NCBI RefSeq assembly: GCF_002741055.1
Contig: NZ_CP016809.1
Span: 1-64,000, forward strand
Direction of reading: 5' to 3'
Source of the DNA: Paenibacillus ihbetae
GTDB taxonomy: Bacteria; Bacillota; Bacilli; Paenibacillales; Paenibacillaceae
Length of the DNA stretch: 64,000 nt
Shown here: positions 33,913-43,895 of the stretch, one piece after another
Layout: each line of letters opens with the position of its first letter
How positions within the stretch are numbered: the first letter of the stretch is position 1
Program-made: the position numbers and the translations under genes
The notes under the pieces: generated by a model
Seen by the model: the letters and a program-made list of their open reading frames with translations, nothing else
The model's database searches: none
What the model was told of the DNA's origin: nothing

Positions 33913-35544
33913 ATGTCTTTTTCCAAATGGCAGGGTTCAAACCGGTCAAGAAAGGGGAATTCCGCTGACAAACCGGTGACAAAGCAGGTCGAGGGGCGGG
34001 ACATTTCCGAAAGTCTGGAAGAAACAACCTCAAGCATCAAGGAGCTTCTTGGGGGCAGCGACGATTTTATCGTCCATTCCTTCCAGATATTCGGACAGCA
34101 TGCTGCGGTCCTGTTTTATTTCACGGATATAACGGACCATGCCGTGATCAATAATACAATATTGAAGCCGCTAAAATACGGTCCTCCCCATATCGATGTG
34201 GAGAGCATCCCGCTTCATGCGCTGAGGGATACATTATTAGAAGATACGCTATATCATAGCGAAGGATTCGCTGAACGAAATATTTCAATTCTGATCGACA
34301 GTCTGCTGCGCGGGCAATCCGTCGTCGTTATCGACGGGCTGAACGAGGCGATTGTTATCGAAACCCGGAAGCTTGCCCAGAGATCGATCGAGCAGCCCGC
34401 CACGGAACAAGTCATTCGAGGGGCGCGCGAAGGCTTTATAGAATCCTTGGGGACGAATATTTCCCTTCTTCGTTACCGACTGCAGACACCGGATTTTCGG
34501 GTGAAATCCATGCAGATCGGAACGAAGACCAAATCCAAGGTTGCCGTCTGTTACATGGAGGGAATCACCAACCCGGGCATCGTAAAAGAAGTAAATAAAC
34601 GCCTCTCCTCCATCGATATCGATGCCGTGCTCGATGCCGGCTATCTCGAGCAATTTATTGAAGACAACCATTGGTCCCCGTTTCCGCAAATCCAATATAC
34701 GGAACGGCCGGATAAAGTTGTAGCCAATTTGCTCGAAGGAAGAGTAGCGATTATGGTGGATGGCTCGCCGATGGCTCTAATCGTACCGACGGTCTTCAGC
34801 CAGTTCTATCAGACCGTGGAGGACTATACCGAACGATATGTTCTGATGAGCGCGATCCGGATGTCCCGGCTCGTTGCCCTTGTCTTCTCTTTGGTCTTCC
34901 CTTCACTGTATGTAGCGATCATTTCTTTCAATCCGGAATTGATCCCGACCGAATTTGCCGTGGCGGTAGCCGGCGGACGGGCAGGCGTGCCCTTTCCAGC
35001 CGTCATTGAAGTGCTGGTCATCGAAATTTCCATGGAAGTGCTGCGGGAAGCGACGATTCGTCTGCCGCAGCAGGTTGGCGGGGCTTTATCGATCGTTGGT
35101 GTGCTGGTCATTGGACAGGCTGCGGTGGCTGCAGGCTTCTCCAGCCCGATCACCGTCGTCATCATTGCTCTGACAACCATCGGGTCATTCGCTACCCCTG
35201 CATACAATGCGGCGCTGGCACTCCGGATCCTCCGGTTTCCGTTAATTATTCTGGCCGGCGTGTTCGGTCTCTATGGCGTGATGGTCGGGCTTATTCTCAT
35301 TACCAATCATCTGTTGTCGCTCAAATCGTTTGGCGTTCCTTACCTGAGTCCGTTCGTTCCCGGCAATGTGCAGGGCATGCGCGATCTGCTGACCCGCGGA
35401 CCACTCTGGAAAATGAAGAACAGGCCGTCCTTCCTCCATCCGCAGGACACCACAAGATTGGGCGGCGATATGATCGACCAAGTCGATCATGCTTCGAATA
35501 ACATCATGAGTTCCACCCATCCTAACGGAGATAAGGGGCATTAA
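33913..35544 (+). CDS. Spore germination protein, GerA family A subunit (operon 1)
   Basis: A 543-aa inner-spore-membrane subunit of a germinant receptor. The N-terminal hydrophilic domain (about 1-300) carries the GerA marks VSVVVIDGLNEAIVIETRKL-like sequence (QSVVVIDGLNEAIVIETRKL), VIRGAREGFIESLGTN and FPQIQYTERPDK. The C-terminal part has about five membrane helices starting near LVALVFSLVFPSLYVAIISF, then VPFPAVIEVLVIEISMEVLR. First gene of a four-gene operon (A-B-D-C) with a 3-base gap to the B gene. The germinant cannot be read from sequence. Confidence 0.94.
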   Translation: MSFSKWQGSNRSRKGNSADKPVTKQVEGRDISESLEETTSSIKELLGGSDDFIVHSFQIFGQHAAVLFYFTDITDHAVINNTILKPLKYGPPHIDVESIPLHALRDTLLEDTLYHSEGFAERNISILIDSLLRGQSVVVIDGLNEAIVIETRKLAQRSIEQPATEQVIRGAREGFIESLGTNISLLRYRLQTPDFRVKSMQIGTKTKSKVAVCYMEGITNPGIVKEVNKRLSSIDIDAVLDAGYLEQFIEDNHWSPFPQIQYTERPDKVVANLLEGRVAIMVDGSPMALIVPTVFSQFYQTVEDYTERYVLMSAIRMSRLVALVFSLVFPSLYVAIISFNPELIPTEFAVAVAGGRAGVPFPAVIEVLVIEISMEVLREATIRLPQQVGGALSIVGVLVIGQAAVAAGFSSPITVVIIALTTIGSFATPAYNAALALRILRFPLIILAGVFGLYGVMVGLILITNHLLSLKSFGVPYLSPFVPGNVQGMRDLLTRGPLWKMKNRPSFLHPQDTTRLGGDMIDQVDHASNNIMSSTHPNGDKGH

Positions 35545-35547
35545 GCT

Positions 35548-36642
35548 ATGAATAATCAGCGCCAGATAACCGTGCTGCAGGCATCTGCGGTCACAATCAG
35601 CACGATCGTGGGGGTAGGCGTCCTTGCACTTCCACTCGCCGCGGTGCGGGCAGCGGATGCCGGAGCTCCGCTTGTCACATTTTTGGGGATGCTGTTAGCG
35701 TTTATCGGATTATTCTTTATGACCCGCTTGGGCATGCGCTTTCCCAATGATTCGTACATCCAATATAGCGAAGTTATCATGGGCAGGTGGCTCGGCATGA
35801 TCGGAAGCCTGATATCCATCCTGTTCTTTGCCGTTCTGTGTTCGCTGGTGGCAAGGGAATTCGGTGAGGTGGTCGTCACAGCCGTGCTCAAGAATACGCC
35901 GCTGGAAGTAACCGTATTGGTTATGCTCCTCCTGGCAGCCTTCTCCTCACGCAAGAATATCATGTCTTTTGCCTACATTCATTTATTTTACAGCCCCTTT
36001 ATGCTTATTCCCGCATTGTTGATCGTGGCACTTTCGTTAAAGAACGCAGATATCATCAATGTGCTGCCGGTATGGGGGAATGACCCGAGCGGGATCCCGA
36101 TGGGGATCATTACGCTCTCAACAGTATTTCAGGGATATTTTATTATGATGATGGTCATCCCCGCCATGAGCAGACCCGAGAAAGCGATGCGGGCAAGCAT
36201 TTGGGCAATGCTTGTCACGGGGCTGCTATACACGCTGATCGTTATCGCAACCGTCGGCCTGTTCGGCGCGGAAGAAACGAAGACACTGCTGTGGCCGACA
36301 CTCGAGCTGGCCAAAGCAACCTCCCTGCCTGCCAATGTGCTGGAGCGCCTGGACGCGGTATTTCTTGCCGTATGGGTTACGGCCGTATTCACCTCCCTGT
36401 TCTCTTGCTACTACTTCACCATTTATTCGATTAGCAAGCTGCTGAAGCTGGCCGATCAAGGGATGCTGTCCTTCTTCATTCTGCCGATTCTGTTCGTGCT
36501 CGCGATGCTGCCCCAGAGCTTACTTGAATTAAATGAGTTGAATGCCGTCATATCCAAGTTCGGCCTGCTGATAACCATCGTATATCCAGGCATGCTGCTG
36601 GTGATCGCGAAGCTGCGCAAGAAAAGGGGGGCTTCCCGTTGA
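35548..36642 (+). CDS. Spore germination permease, GerAB/GerKB family (operon 1)
   Basis: A 364-aa B subunit of the germinant receptor, an amino-acid-permease-fold protein (APC superfamily) with 10 predicted helices. Starts QITVLQASAVTISTIVGVGV then LALPLAAVRAADAGAP, the typical helix 1 with its broken GVG region. The B subunit binds the germinant in B. subtilis GerA (established). Its end overlaps the next start by 4 bases (TTGA), indicating coupled translation. Confidence 0.93.
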   Translation: MNNQRQITVLQASAVTISTIVGVGVLALPLAAVRAADAGAPLVTFLGMLLAFIGLFFMTRLGMRFPNDSYIQYSEVIMGRWLGMIGSLISILFFAVLCSLVAREFGEVVVTAVLKNTPLEVTVLVMLLLAAFSSRKNIMSFAYIHLFYSPFMLIPALLIVALSLKNADIINVLPVWGNDPSGIPMGIITLSTVFQGYFIMMMVIPAMSRPEKAMRASIWAMLVTGLLYTLIVIATVGLFGAEETKTLLWPTLELAKATSLPANVLERLDAVFLAVWVTAVFTSLFSCYYFTIYSISKLLKLADQGMLSFFILPILFVLAMLPQSLLELNELNAVISKFGLLITIVYPGMLLVIAKLRKKRGASR

Positions 36643-36848
36643 TCGGAGAAATTTACAGCGGTTATCTGTATGTCGCCATTGCCATTTGGATCTTGACAGG
36701 GTTGTTCAATCTTGTGGTCGACACCCGGAAATATGATGAATCGCAGATGGACAAGGAGAAAAAAGTGTCGCGCGTGTTAGGCTGGACCAACATCGTGCTG
36801 GGCATCGTTATTTTTGTGGGGGCGATGACGTTGAAAATCATTTGGTGA
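36639..36848 (+). CDS. Small two-helix membrane protein, germinant-receptor D subunit type (CLC_0170-like)
   Basis: A 69-aa protein starting at a TTG at 36639 inside the upstream stop, with AAAAGGGGGG as ribosome-binding site. Two membrane helices, GYLYVAIAIWILTGLFNLVV and VLGWTNIVLGIVIFVGAMTL, flank a short charged loop (DTRKYDESQMDKEKKVSR). Small 2-TM D proteins of this size are known in some ger operons and modulate receptor activity. Position between B and C supports that role. The second ger operon here has no such gene. Confidence 0.78.
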   Translation: MIGEIYSGYLYVAIAIWILTGLFNLVVDTRKYDESQMDKEKKVSRVLGWTNIVLGIVIFVGAMTLKIIW

Positions 36849-36887
36849 GCGTGACGCTATGATCCGTATCCGGGGAGGAAGATATCT

Positions 36888-38129
36888 ATGAGAGAACATG
36901 CATCCGCAGGTTACAAGCTGAGGTCCATCATGACCCTGCTTCTTCTCGCCTCGCTGCTGACAGGGTGTTGGGATCGCATGGAGCTTGAAGAACGCGCCGT
37001 CGTCTTAGGCATATCCATCGACACCGCCGGGCCGGATGCGGAGAAGAAGGAAGACGAGGTATCCCACTTAATGGGAAAATACCCCGCTCCAAAGCAAAGC
37101 ATGATTCAGCTGTCCGTGCAAATCGCGCTTCCGGGACGCATCCCCCTGGGACCTGGCGAGAGCGGTGGCAGCGACGACGGTGGAGGAAAGGAAACCGTAT
37201 GGGTGCTCAGCGTCGTCGGTCATACGATCGATGATGCCATGATGAATTTGCAGCAGCAGATATCGGGAAAATTGTTTTTCGGCCACCTGCGGGTCATCGT
37301 GATTTCCGAGGACATTGCGAGAAGAGGCATCCAAAATATAAACGATTATCTTCATCGCAATGCGGAAGTTCGCCGAATGGCATGGATGATGGTTTCGAAG
37401 GGCAAAGCGAAGGCGCTGATGGAAGCTGCTCCGAAGCTGGAGCGTGTCCCGACGCTGTACCTGGCGTCCACGCTGGATGATGCGGTCAGACACGGGAAAT
37501 TCCCGACCAATTACATTGGGACGTTCTGGAGCAATTCCTCGAAGAAAGGCCAGGAAGGGTTCCTCCCTTATATTCAAATCATGGAAGGAGAGAACGTTCA
37601 AATCAGCGGGATCGCTTACTTCAAGGGGGCGAGGATGGTCGGTACGACGAAGCCGTTTGAAATTGCCGGATATTTGGTCATTAAGGGAATCAGCCCTGCG
37701 GGTTACCGGGGGATCATTCATTTAGGCGATGACTCGCAAATCGTTACCATTCATGCGACCAACCGGGAATCAACAACGACGGTTAAAATCAAGGACGGCC
37801 TCCCCCACTTTACGATCACGGCAATGACCGAGGTCAACGTCGAAGAGAAAAACGAAGAGGTAATCCCGATCAACTCGTCCCGCATTCTGGAGGAAATCGC
37901 CACGGAGAACGAGCATTCCGTCAAAGAGCTGATCATCGGGCTGCTTCGGGAAACCCAGGAGAAGGAATCCGACATCTTCGGGTTCGGGGAGCTCGTTCGG
38001 GCCACGAAGCCCACGTACTGGAATCGGAACGTTCAGACGGCCGAGCGGTGGCAAGAGCTGTATAAGAAATCTACGTTCGAGATTCATGTGACATCCAAAG
38101 TCCGCAGAGTCGGAATGAAGGCAGAGTAA
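36888..38129 (+). CDS. Ger(x)C family germination lipoprotein (operon 1)
   Basis: A 413-aa C subunit of the germinant receptor. The signal peptide ends in the lipobox LLTGC with Cys27, so the protein is anchored in the outer leaflet of the inner spore membrane. Family marks are CWDRMELEERAVVLGISIDT, KLFFGHLRVIVISEDIARRG, and a C-terminal three-domain mixed alpha/beta body ending WNRNVQTAERWQELYKKSTF. GGGGAGG precedes the ATG. Last gene of operon 1. Confidence 0.93.
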   Translation: MREHASAGYKLRSIMTLLLLASLLTGCWDRMELEERAVVLGISIDTAGPDAEKKEDEVSHLMGKYPAPKQSMIQLSVQIALPGRIPLGPGESGGSDDGGGKETVWVLSVVGHTIDDAMMNLQQQISGKLFFGHLRVIVISEDIARRGIQNINDYLHRNAEVRRMAWMMVSKGKAKALMEAAPKLERVPTLYLASTLDDAVRHGKFPTNYIGTFWSNSSKKGQEGFLPYIQIMEGENVQISGIAYFKGARMVGTTKPFEIAGYLVIKGISPAGYRGIIHLGDDSQIVTIHATNRESTTTVKIKDGLPHFTITAMTEVNVEEKNEEVIPINSSRILEEIATENEHSVKELIIGLLRETQEKESDIFGFGELVRATKPTYWNRNVQTAERWQELYKKSTFEIHVTSKVRRVGMKAE

Positions 38130-38295
38130 CGATGGTCCAACCGAAACGTTTACCCAACAACTGTGTACCAGCCAACGCTAGTATGGTTGTACCTATATAA
38201 TAAAGTTTCGGCTTTGCCATAAGAGCAGCTGCAAGTGCGGGTGATTATGATTCCAGGAAATAGGTAACCCTTAAGGCATACGACAACTGGTTAAG

Positions 38296-39906
38296 GTGGT
38301 TATAAAGATGTTCTTTTTCAAGAAGCGCAGCCGTTCAGCCGCCCGATCCAAAACCAGAGAAGAGCAGATGTTTCAACAAGTACTGACGGACGGGACCGCT
38401 TTGTCTGATCAGCTGGACATCAATTTGCGCATTATCCGGGAGCGCACAGGCAACAGCCCGGATATTATCATACGGAGGCTGGACCAGGTTGTGGGATGTG
38501 AAATCCGCGCGGCCGTGATTTTTATTGATGGTCTGGTGAATGATCAGATCATCAACCATTCCATCATGGATTCCCTGACGCAGACCAATTCTGTGGACAT
38601 CGCCTCCTCCCCTACCCCCTCTCAGATTGTCGGCTTGATCCAGAACCGGTTTCTATCTAATGGAACCGTCAGCGAGCTAAACAGCATGGATCAGCTGCTC
38701 AATGCGGTATTAGCGGGAAATACGGCGATTCTCGTGAACGGCTCGGTAAAAGGCGTCCTTGCGAGTTCTTTCGGCGGTGAACAGCGCAGTGTGGATGAAC
38801 CTCAGTCACAAACCGTCATTCGCGGACCGAAGGAAGGCTTCACCGAAAATATCCGGACGAACACTGCCTTAATTCGCCGGAAAATCAAAAGTCCTGACCT
38901 GTGGATCATCAACCGAAAAATCGGACGCCAGACGCAAACCGATGTATCCATTATGTATCTGCATGGGATTGCCGATGAGAAGATCGTGAAAGAGATCCTT
39001 CAGCGATTGGACCGGATCGATACGGACAGCATTTTGGAGAGCGGATATATCGAAGAGTTTATCCAGGACCGGACCTTCACGCCTTTTCCGACGATCACGA
39101 ATACGGAGCGGCCCGACGCGGTTGCCGGTGCGGTCTTGGAAGGCAAAGTGGCGATTCTGGTCGATGGGACTCCGTTTGTGCTTATCGCGCCTATCACGAT
39201 CTTCAAGCTGTTTCAATCCAGCGAGGACTACTATCAGAAGCATGACATCGCCACATTTCTGCGCTTGCTGCGCATGGTTTCGTTCGTGTTATCCATGCTT
39301 CTGCCCTCTCTCTATATCGCGATTACGACCTTTCACCAGCAGATGCTCCCAACCCTGCTCCTGATCAGTTTGGCCGCGCAGCGGGAGGGTGTTCCCTTTC
39401 CAGCGTTGGTCGAAGCGTTCGCAATGGAAATTACGTTTGAAGTCCTCAGGGAGGCCGGCGTTCGCATGCCGAGAGCGATCGGTTCGGCGATTTCGATTGT
39501 GGGAGCCCTGGTTCTTGGCCAAGCTGCGGTTCAAGCCGGCTTGGTATCGGCTGCGATGGTCATTATCGTATCCTTTACGGCCATTGCCAGCTTCGTTGCC
39601 CCATCGATCAGTATTTCGAACTCGGCGAGGCTGCTGCGGTTCGGCTTTATGATCCTGGCCGCCACCTTGGGTTTATTCGGTATCATTGCCGGGATGATCG
39701 CAGTACTCATCCATTTGAGCGGGCTGCGTTCCTTCGGAATTCCCTATCTGGTTCCAGTCGCGCCCTTCATTCCTTCCGATCAGAAGGACACTTTAATCCG
39801 GGTTCCGTGGTGGGCCATGAAGCGCAGACCGAGATTGATCAATACAGAGAACGTTACACGGCAAAGCAAAAATCTTAAACCATCGCCATCGGAAGACAAT
39901 CAATAA
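38296..39906 (+). CDS. Spore germination protein, GerA family A subunit (operon 2)
   Basis: A 536-aa A subunit, clearly paralogous to that of operon 1 (shared VIRGPKEGFTENIRTNTALI, FPTITNTERPDA, and membrane part MLLPSLYIAITTFHQQMLPT then VPFPALVEAFAMEITFEVLR). The start has AAGGTGG upstream. The 166-base gap to operon 1 contains a TATAATA near 38199 but no convincing paired -35, so independent transcription is likely but unproved. Followed by C and B subunits, an A-C-B order. Confidence 0.94.
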   Translation: MVIKMFFFKKRSRSAARSKTREEQMFQQVLTDGTALSDQLDINLRIIRERTGNSPDIIIRRLDQVVGCEIRAAVIFIDGLVNDQIINHSIMDSLTQTNSVDIASSPTPSQIVGLIQNRFLSNGTVSELNSMDQLLNAVLAGNTAILVNGSVKGVLASSFGGEQRSVDEPQSQTVIRGPKEGFTENIRTNTALIRRKIKSPDLWIINRKIGRQTQTDVSIMYLHGIADEKIVKEILQRLDRIDTDSILESGYIEEFIQDRTFTPFPTITNTERPDAVAGAVLEGKVAILVDGTPFVLIAPITIFKLFQSSEDYYQKHDIATFLRLLRMVSFVLSMLLPSLYIAITTFHQQMLPTLLLISLAAQREGVPFPALVEAFAMEITFEVLREAGVRMPRAIGSAISIVGALVLGQAAVQAGLVSAAMVIIVSFTAIASFVAPSISISNSARLLRFGFMILAATLGLFGIIAGMIAVLIHLSGLRSFGIPYLVPVAPFIPSDQKDTLIRVPWWAMKRRPRLINTENVTRQSKNLKPSPSEDNQ

Positions 39907-39940
39907 CAAGCATCACGGCAGCTAAAGAGGTGGATGACGT

Positions 39941-41167
39941 ATGGGCCGCATACGGCTATTTCCTATAATTATGCTAATCTTCCCGCTGCTCCTGGTCGGA
40001 TGCTGGGACAGCAACGAATTGAACTCCCTGAGCTTTGTTTCCGCAACGGCAATCGACCGGGACGAGGATCAAAAACAATGGATCATTTCCTTCCAGGTTG
40101 TCATTCCGCAGGCCATTGCCACGCAAACCGGCGGCGGCGTCGGAGGCAGCCAGTCCCCGGTCACGATCTTCTCGACACGAGGCCGAACAATCCGTGAAGC
40201 CATGCAGAACGCAAGCCTGGAGACGTCACGAACCCTTTTCTTCGGTCATAACTCGGTCATGATCATGAATGAAAGCGTAGCCCGCTCCGATGGGGTTAAA
40301 CAGATTCTGGATTTCTTTCTGCGTCCGATCGAAAGCCGGGAAACGATGTCGGTCCTTCTGACCAAGGAAAAGGCCTCCGATTTATTAGAGGTGTTCATCC
40401 CGCTTGAGAAAATAAACGGCAACGCCATTCAACGGGTCATCGAACAAAGCCATGACAATTTATCGCAGGTCCAGAACATTAGTCTCATCGACTTCGCAAC
40501 AATGGTTGCCAACCCGTTCACCGATGGCAAAGTTCCCGAGGTAAGGATTTCCGGCGATAAGCAGGCGCAATCCTCGCTGGACGCGCTCAAATCCTCTCGA
40601 AGCGAGGCCGTTATCAAGCTTGGCGATCTTGGCGTATTCCGCAGGGATAAATTGATCGGTTGGATGAATCGCCGGGAAAGCCGCGGCGTCGCCTGGTTAT
40701 CGAACGATGTCAAAAGAATGATTATTGTGTTTCCGTGCGACGAGAAAAATCCAGCACAGCTCTCGAGCTACCGCGTGATACGAGCATCAACCCAGCTTGA
40801 GCCAAAGTTGAAGGCGGATGGGATTACCTTGGATGTTCGTGTAAAAACCGAAGGCGTAATCGATGAAATGAGCTGCCCAAAGAAACTGAGAGACCCGGAA
40901 GTCATCAAGGGATTGGAGCGGGTCATCGAGGATGAAATCAAGGAAGAAATCCAAGCTGCATGGAGCAAGATGAGGGAATTGAACGTTGATGTGGCAGGCA
41001 TCCGAAATGCGATTCACCGAAAACAGCCCGCTGCCTGGGAAAGGCTGAGCCAATCGAAGCGGCCGCTCGAGCAAATCGACATCCGTCTGCATATAAACAC
41101 CAGCATCGAGAATACCAATATGCTCTATCAGCCGTTCTCGAATATGCTGGAACCGAACAAGAAGTAG
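39941..41167 (+). CDS. Ger(x)C family germination lipoprotein (operon 2)
   Basis: A 408-aa C subunit. The lipobox LLLVGC gives a lipidated Cys21, then WDSNELNSLSFVSATAIDRD. Later blocks include SRTLFFGHNSVMIMNESVAR and the C-terminal IEDEIKEEIQAAWSKMRELN, then VDVAGIRNAIHRKQPAAWER. AAGAGGTGG lies before the ATG. Placed directly after the A subunit gene, with the B gene last. Confidence 0.93.
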   Translation: MGRIRLFPIIMLIFPLLLVGCWDSNELNSLSFVSATAIDRDEDQKQWIISFQVVIPQAIATQTGGGVGGSQSPVTIFSTRGRTIREAMQNASLETSRTLFFGHNSVMIMNESVARSDGVKQILDFFLRPIESRETMSVLLTKEKASDLLEVFIPLEKINGNAIQRVIEQSHDNLSQVQNISLIDFATMVANPFTDGKVPEVRISGDKQAQSSLDALKSSRSEAVIKLGDLGVFRRDKLIGWMNRRESRGVAWLSNDVKRMIIVFPCDEKNPAQLSSYRVIRASTQLEPKLKADGITLDVRVKTEGVIDEMSCPKKLRDPEVIKGLERVIEDEIKEEIQAAWSKMRELNVDVAGIRNAIHRKQPAAWERLSQSKRPLEQIDIRLHINTSIENTNMLYQPFSNMLEPNKK

Positions 41168-41218
41168 GATCATGCAGCAAATCTCTTCAAGGACTAAGGA
41201 CAATATCTTAAGGATGAT

Positions 41219-42361
41219 ATGGATATGGAAAAAATTGATAAGTATCAACTGATCGCAATGACCATATTATTCATCATCGGAAGCTCGCCTTTGTACCAGC
41301 TGGGGATTGAAGTGAACCAAGACGCCTGGCTGGTTATGCTCACCGGGATGCTGGCCGGGTTATTGCTGCTCTTCGTCTATCTCTATATTCAGAAACAGAA
41401 TGCCGGAAAGGGTCTTTTTCAGATTCTGAAGCATCATTTCGGACGATTAATCGGTACAATCTTGGCCATTGCGTATATCTTCTATTTTATCTATGAATCC
41501 ATGAGAAACACCCGCGAATTCGGAGACATTATCAATGTGGCTTTTCTTCCGAATACCCCGTTGTTCCTCTTAATGCTCATCATGATTGTCTTGTCCGGGT
41601 ACGCCGTGTCCAAAGGAATCGAGGTGTTCTTTCGGGTGGTCGAGTTTTTACTCCCGATTACCATGATCGGCTATTTTCTGCTCGTTATGATGTTCATCTC
41701 GACCAATTTGATTCATCTCGAACGACTGCTTCCGATTCTTGAAAACGGGGTAATGCCCGTCATCAACGCGGCAATTCCGAAAGTCATCAGCTTTCCGTTC
41801 GGTCAGATCGTCGTATTTCTCGTGTTCTGGAGCCATCTGAACAACCGAAAGCCGTTAACCAAGGTAACGGTGCTGTCTTACCTGTTCGTCGGAGTGTTCC
41901 TGCTAATCTTCAGCATATTGAACCTTGCCATTCTGGACCCGACCATAACTAGCATCTCAACGCTTCCGATGCTCCGCAGCGTCCGCCTGATCCAGATTGC
42001 GAATTTCCTGGAGCGGCTGGATCCGATCATTATGATGCTGATCTATATCGGCATCTTCGTCAAGATGACGGCCTTTTACATGGCGGCGGTGCTTGGTCTT
42101 TCGCAGCTGATCAAGATAAGCCATAAAATGCTCACACTGGCCGTTGGAGGATTTATATATGCGATTTCCTTTATTTCGCCGAATCTTATCCATCATTTAT
42201 GGATTGGTTTTGAGCAAAATTTGAAATACCATTTCCCCATCTTTCAAATTTATGTCCCCCTTCTGCTCGCCCTGATCATAATGCTTAGAAGCATATTTTC
42301 TTCCATGCGCAAAGGGGGCACGAAGCCGTCGCCGGCTTCAAAAAAGGATGGTCAAACATAA
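41219..42361 (+). CDS. Spore germination permease, GerAB family (operon 2)
   Basis: A 380-aa B subunit with 10 predicted helices. Begins MDMEKIDKYQLIAMTILFII then GSSPLYQLGIEVNQDAWLVM. HFGRLIGTILAIAYIFYFIY and NLIHHLWIGFEQNLKYHFPI fit the endospore germination permease family. It belongs to a different sub-branch from the operon 1 permease (shorter helix 1 pattern, GVEVFFRV-like KGIEVFFRVVEFLLPITMIG). An alternative start is the second Met at 41225. Confidence 0.92.
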   Translation: MDMEKIDKYQLIAMTILFIIGSSPLYQLGIEVNQDAWLVMLTGMLAGLLLLFVYLYIQKQNAGKGLFQILKHHFGRLIGTILAIAYIFYFIYESMRNTREFGDIINVAFLPNTPLFLLMLIMIVLSGYAVSKGIEVFFRVVEFLLPITMIGYFLLVMMFISTNLIHLERLLPILENGVMPVINAAIPKVISFPFGQIVVFLVFWSHLNNRKPLTKVTVLSYLFVGVFLLIFSILNLAILDPTITSISTLPMLRSVRLIQIANFLERLDPIIMMLIYIGIFVKMTAFYMAAVLGLSQLIKISHKMLTLAVGGFIYAISFISPNLIHHLWIGFEQNLKYHFPIFQIYVPLLLALIIMLRSIFSSMRKGGTKPSPASKKDGQT

Positions 42362-42384
42362 AAAAACCGGCCAATGCGGCCGGA
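42361..42384. terminator. Bidirectional terminator between ger operon 2 and the sugar-binding protein gene
   Basis: AAAAAACCGGCC, loop AATGC, GGCCGG. In the minus direction it is followed by TTTTTTA, a textbook terminator for the ABC operon at 42474-45759. In the plus direction it lacks a T-tract. Confidence 0.75.
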
Positions 42385-42473
42385 AATCCTAAATGTACAT
42401 ACAAATTGGAATATTTTATGATGTGCTGTTCATATACTCATCATGGTTAGGCCCGTCTATCCATGATTGGAAG

Positions 42474-43856
42474 TTACTTCAAATTGGCGGACCATTTCTC
42501 AGCGCGCGACTGAAGATCATCCAGGAATTTCTGGATATCCGGCGCGTTGCCGGAGGCCGCTTGGCTGATAAACCCGTTGATTGCCGGCGCGATGTCGCTC
42601 ATGTAGAACGGATTGGCTTCATCCATCAGCTCGGAATGGCCGACTTCTGCGATTTCAAGCGCCTTTTTCACATATTTGTCCTCCGGCGTAACAAAATCGG
42701 CGTTTTTCAAGGTTGGTGTACTGGAGAAGTTCTCGTATCGGTATTTCTGCGTCATATGACCGCTCAAGAATTTGAGCACTTCCCATGATGCCTCCACATC
42801 CTTGGCATTCTTCGCCATGACGAACGGATCGACCGCCACCCATCCTTCTCCGTCAGGCCCCATGTTCATCACGGGCTCGAAACGGTCCAGAAGCTCTTTG
42901 TTCTGCTTTGAGCGGTATTCGCTCATGGTGGATCCTCCGGTGGAATCGAGCGCAATCGCGATGTTGTTTTTCTCCAGACCGAAATTTTCAGCGCCCTGTG
43001 CATTCACGAAGCCTGCCGGCGGCAGCTTGGCAGCTTCCTTCAGCCATTCCAGCACCTTGACCATCTCCGGAGAATTCAGATGCCACTTGATGCTCTTAAC
43101 ATCCTTCAGCGTTCCTTCCGCTCCCTTGGCGCCGTACGCGAGGGTCAATGCGACAAAGGTGGAGCCGTTTAACGAGTTGCCGCTCCAGAAGAGGCCGTAA
43201 TTATCTTCGCCAGTCTTCGGATTTTTCCCGGTCATTTTCTTGGCCTTCTCGAGAATTTCATCGGGACCAGGCTTAGCCGAGAGCGGTTCAACACCCCAGT
43301 CTTCAAACAGCTTCTTATCGTAAATCGTCATTCTGCGGCCGAGAACGGCAGGAATGCCAAATTGCTTCGTTCCGTCCGGCGACTTGGTGCTGTACGAATT
43401 GTTCATGATTCCTTCCAGATAAATGCCTGGATCGAAGGAGGAATCATTGGCTATCAGATCATCCAGATCGCGCAGGAGTCCATCCTGATACCACTGGGAA
43501 GCGAACGCGCCGCCGGTATACAAGACATCGGCGTCACCGGATAAGAGCATGGCGGACTGCTTGGCTTTGACATTTTCCCACGGGATCTGGTACACCTCGA
43601 GCTTGATGTTCGGGTACATGATCTTGAACGTCTTATCCAGGTATTCATTGAGACCAATCACTGGATTGCCGGTCAGCGCGTCGATGCCATTCTCCAGCTG
43701 CCAGCCGGCGAGGGCGACCCGCACTGTTCCTTCCATGTCCGACACCTTTTCGATCTTGACGCCGCCCGTCACATCGGTATTCGAACCGCCTGAGCAAGCG
43801 GCCAGCGTAAACGCCAGCACGAAGGATAAGATGAGCAGCACAGCCTTCTTCAACAT
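42474..43856 (-). CDS. Sugar ABC transporter substrate-binding lipoprotein (importer 1)
   Basis: A 460-aa extracytoplasmic solute-binding protein, family 1 (CUT1). Signal peptide with lipobox FTLAAC (Cys21) followed by a SGGSNTD linker. The body contains YLDKTFKIMYPNIKLEVYQI, LSGDADVLYTGGAFASQWYQ and FVMAKNAKDVEASWEVLKFL, typical of maltodextrin/oligosaccharide-binding proteins. Last gene of a three-gene minus-strand operon behind its two permeases. No ATPase is encoded nearby; bacilli commonly use a shared MsmX-type ATPase (established knowledge). The ligand is unknown. Confidence 0.92.
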   Translation of the reverse strand: MLKKAVLLILSFVLAFTLAACSGGSNTDVTGGVKIEKVSDMEGTVRVALAGWQLENGIDALTGNPVIGLNEYLDKTFKIMYPNIKLEVYQIPWENVKAKQSAMLLSGDADVLYTGGAFASQWYQDGLLRDLDDLIANDSSFDPGIYLEGIMNNSYSTKSPDGTKQFGIPAVLGRRMTIYDKKLFEDWGVEPLSAKPGPDEILEKAKKMTGKNPKTGEDNYGLFWSGNSLNGSTFVALTLAYGAKGAEGTLKDVKSIKWHLNSPEMVKVLEWLKEAAKLPPAGFVNAQGAENFGLEKNNIAIALDSTGGSTMSEYRSKQNKELLDRFEPVMNMGPDGEGWVAVDPFVMAKNAKDVEASWEVLKFLSGHMTQKYRYENFSSTPTLKNADFVTPEDKYVKKALEIAEVGHSELMDEANPFYMSDIAPAINGFISQAASGNAPDIQKFLDDLQSRAEKWSANLK

Positions 43857-43895
43857 TTCATGACACCTCCGAATGAATAAGCTTTCCCTGTCGAG

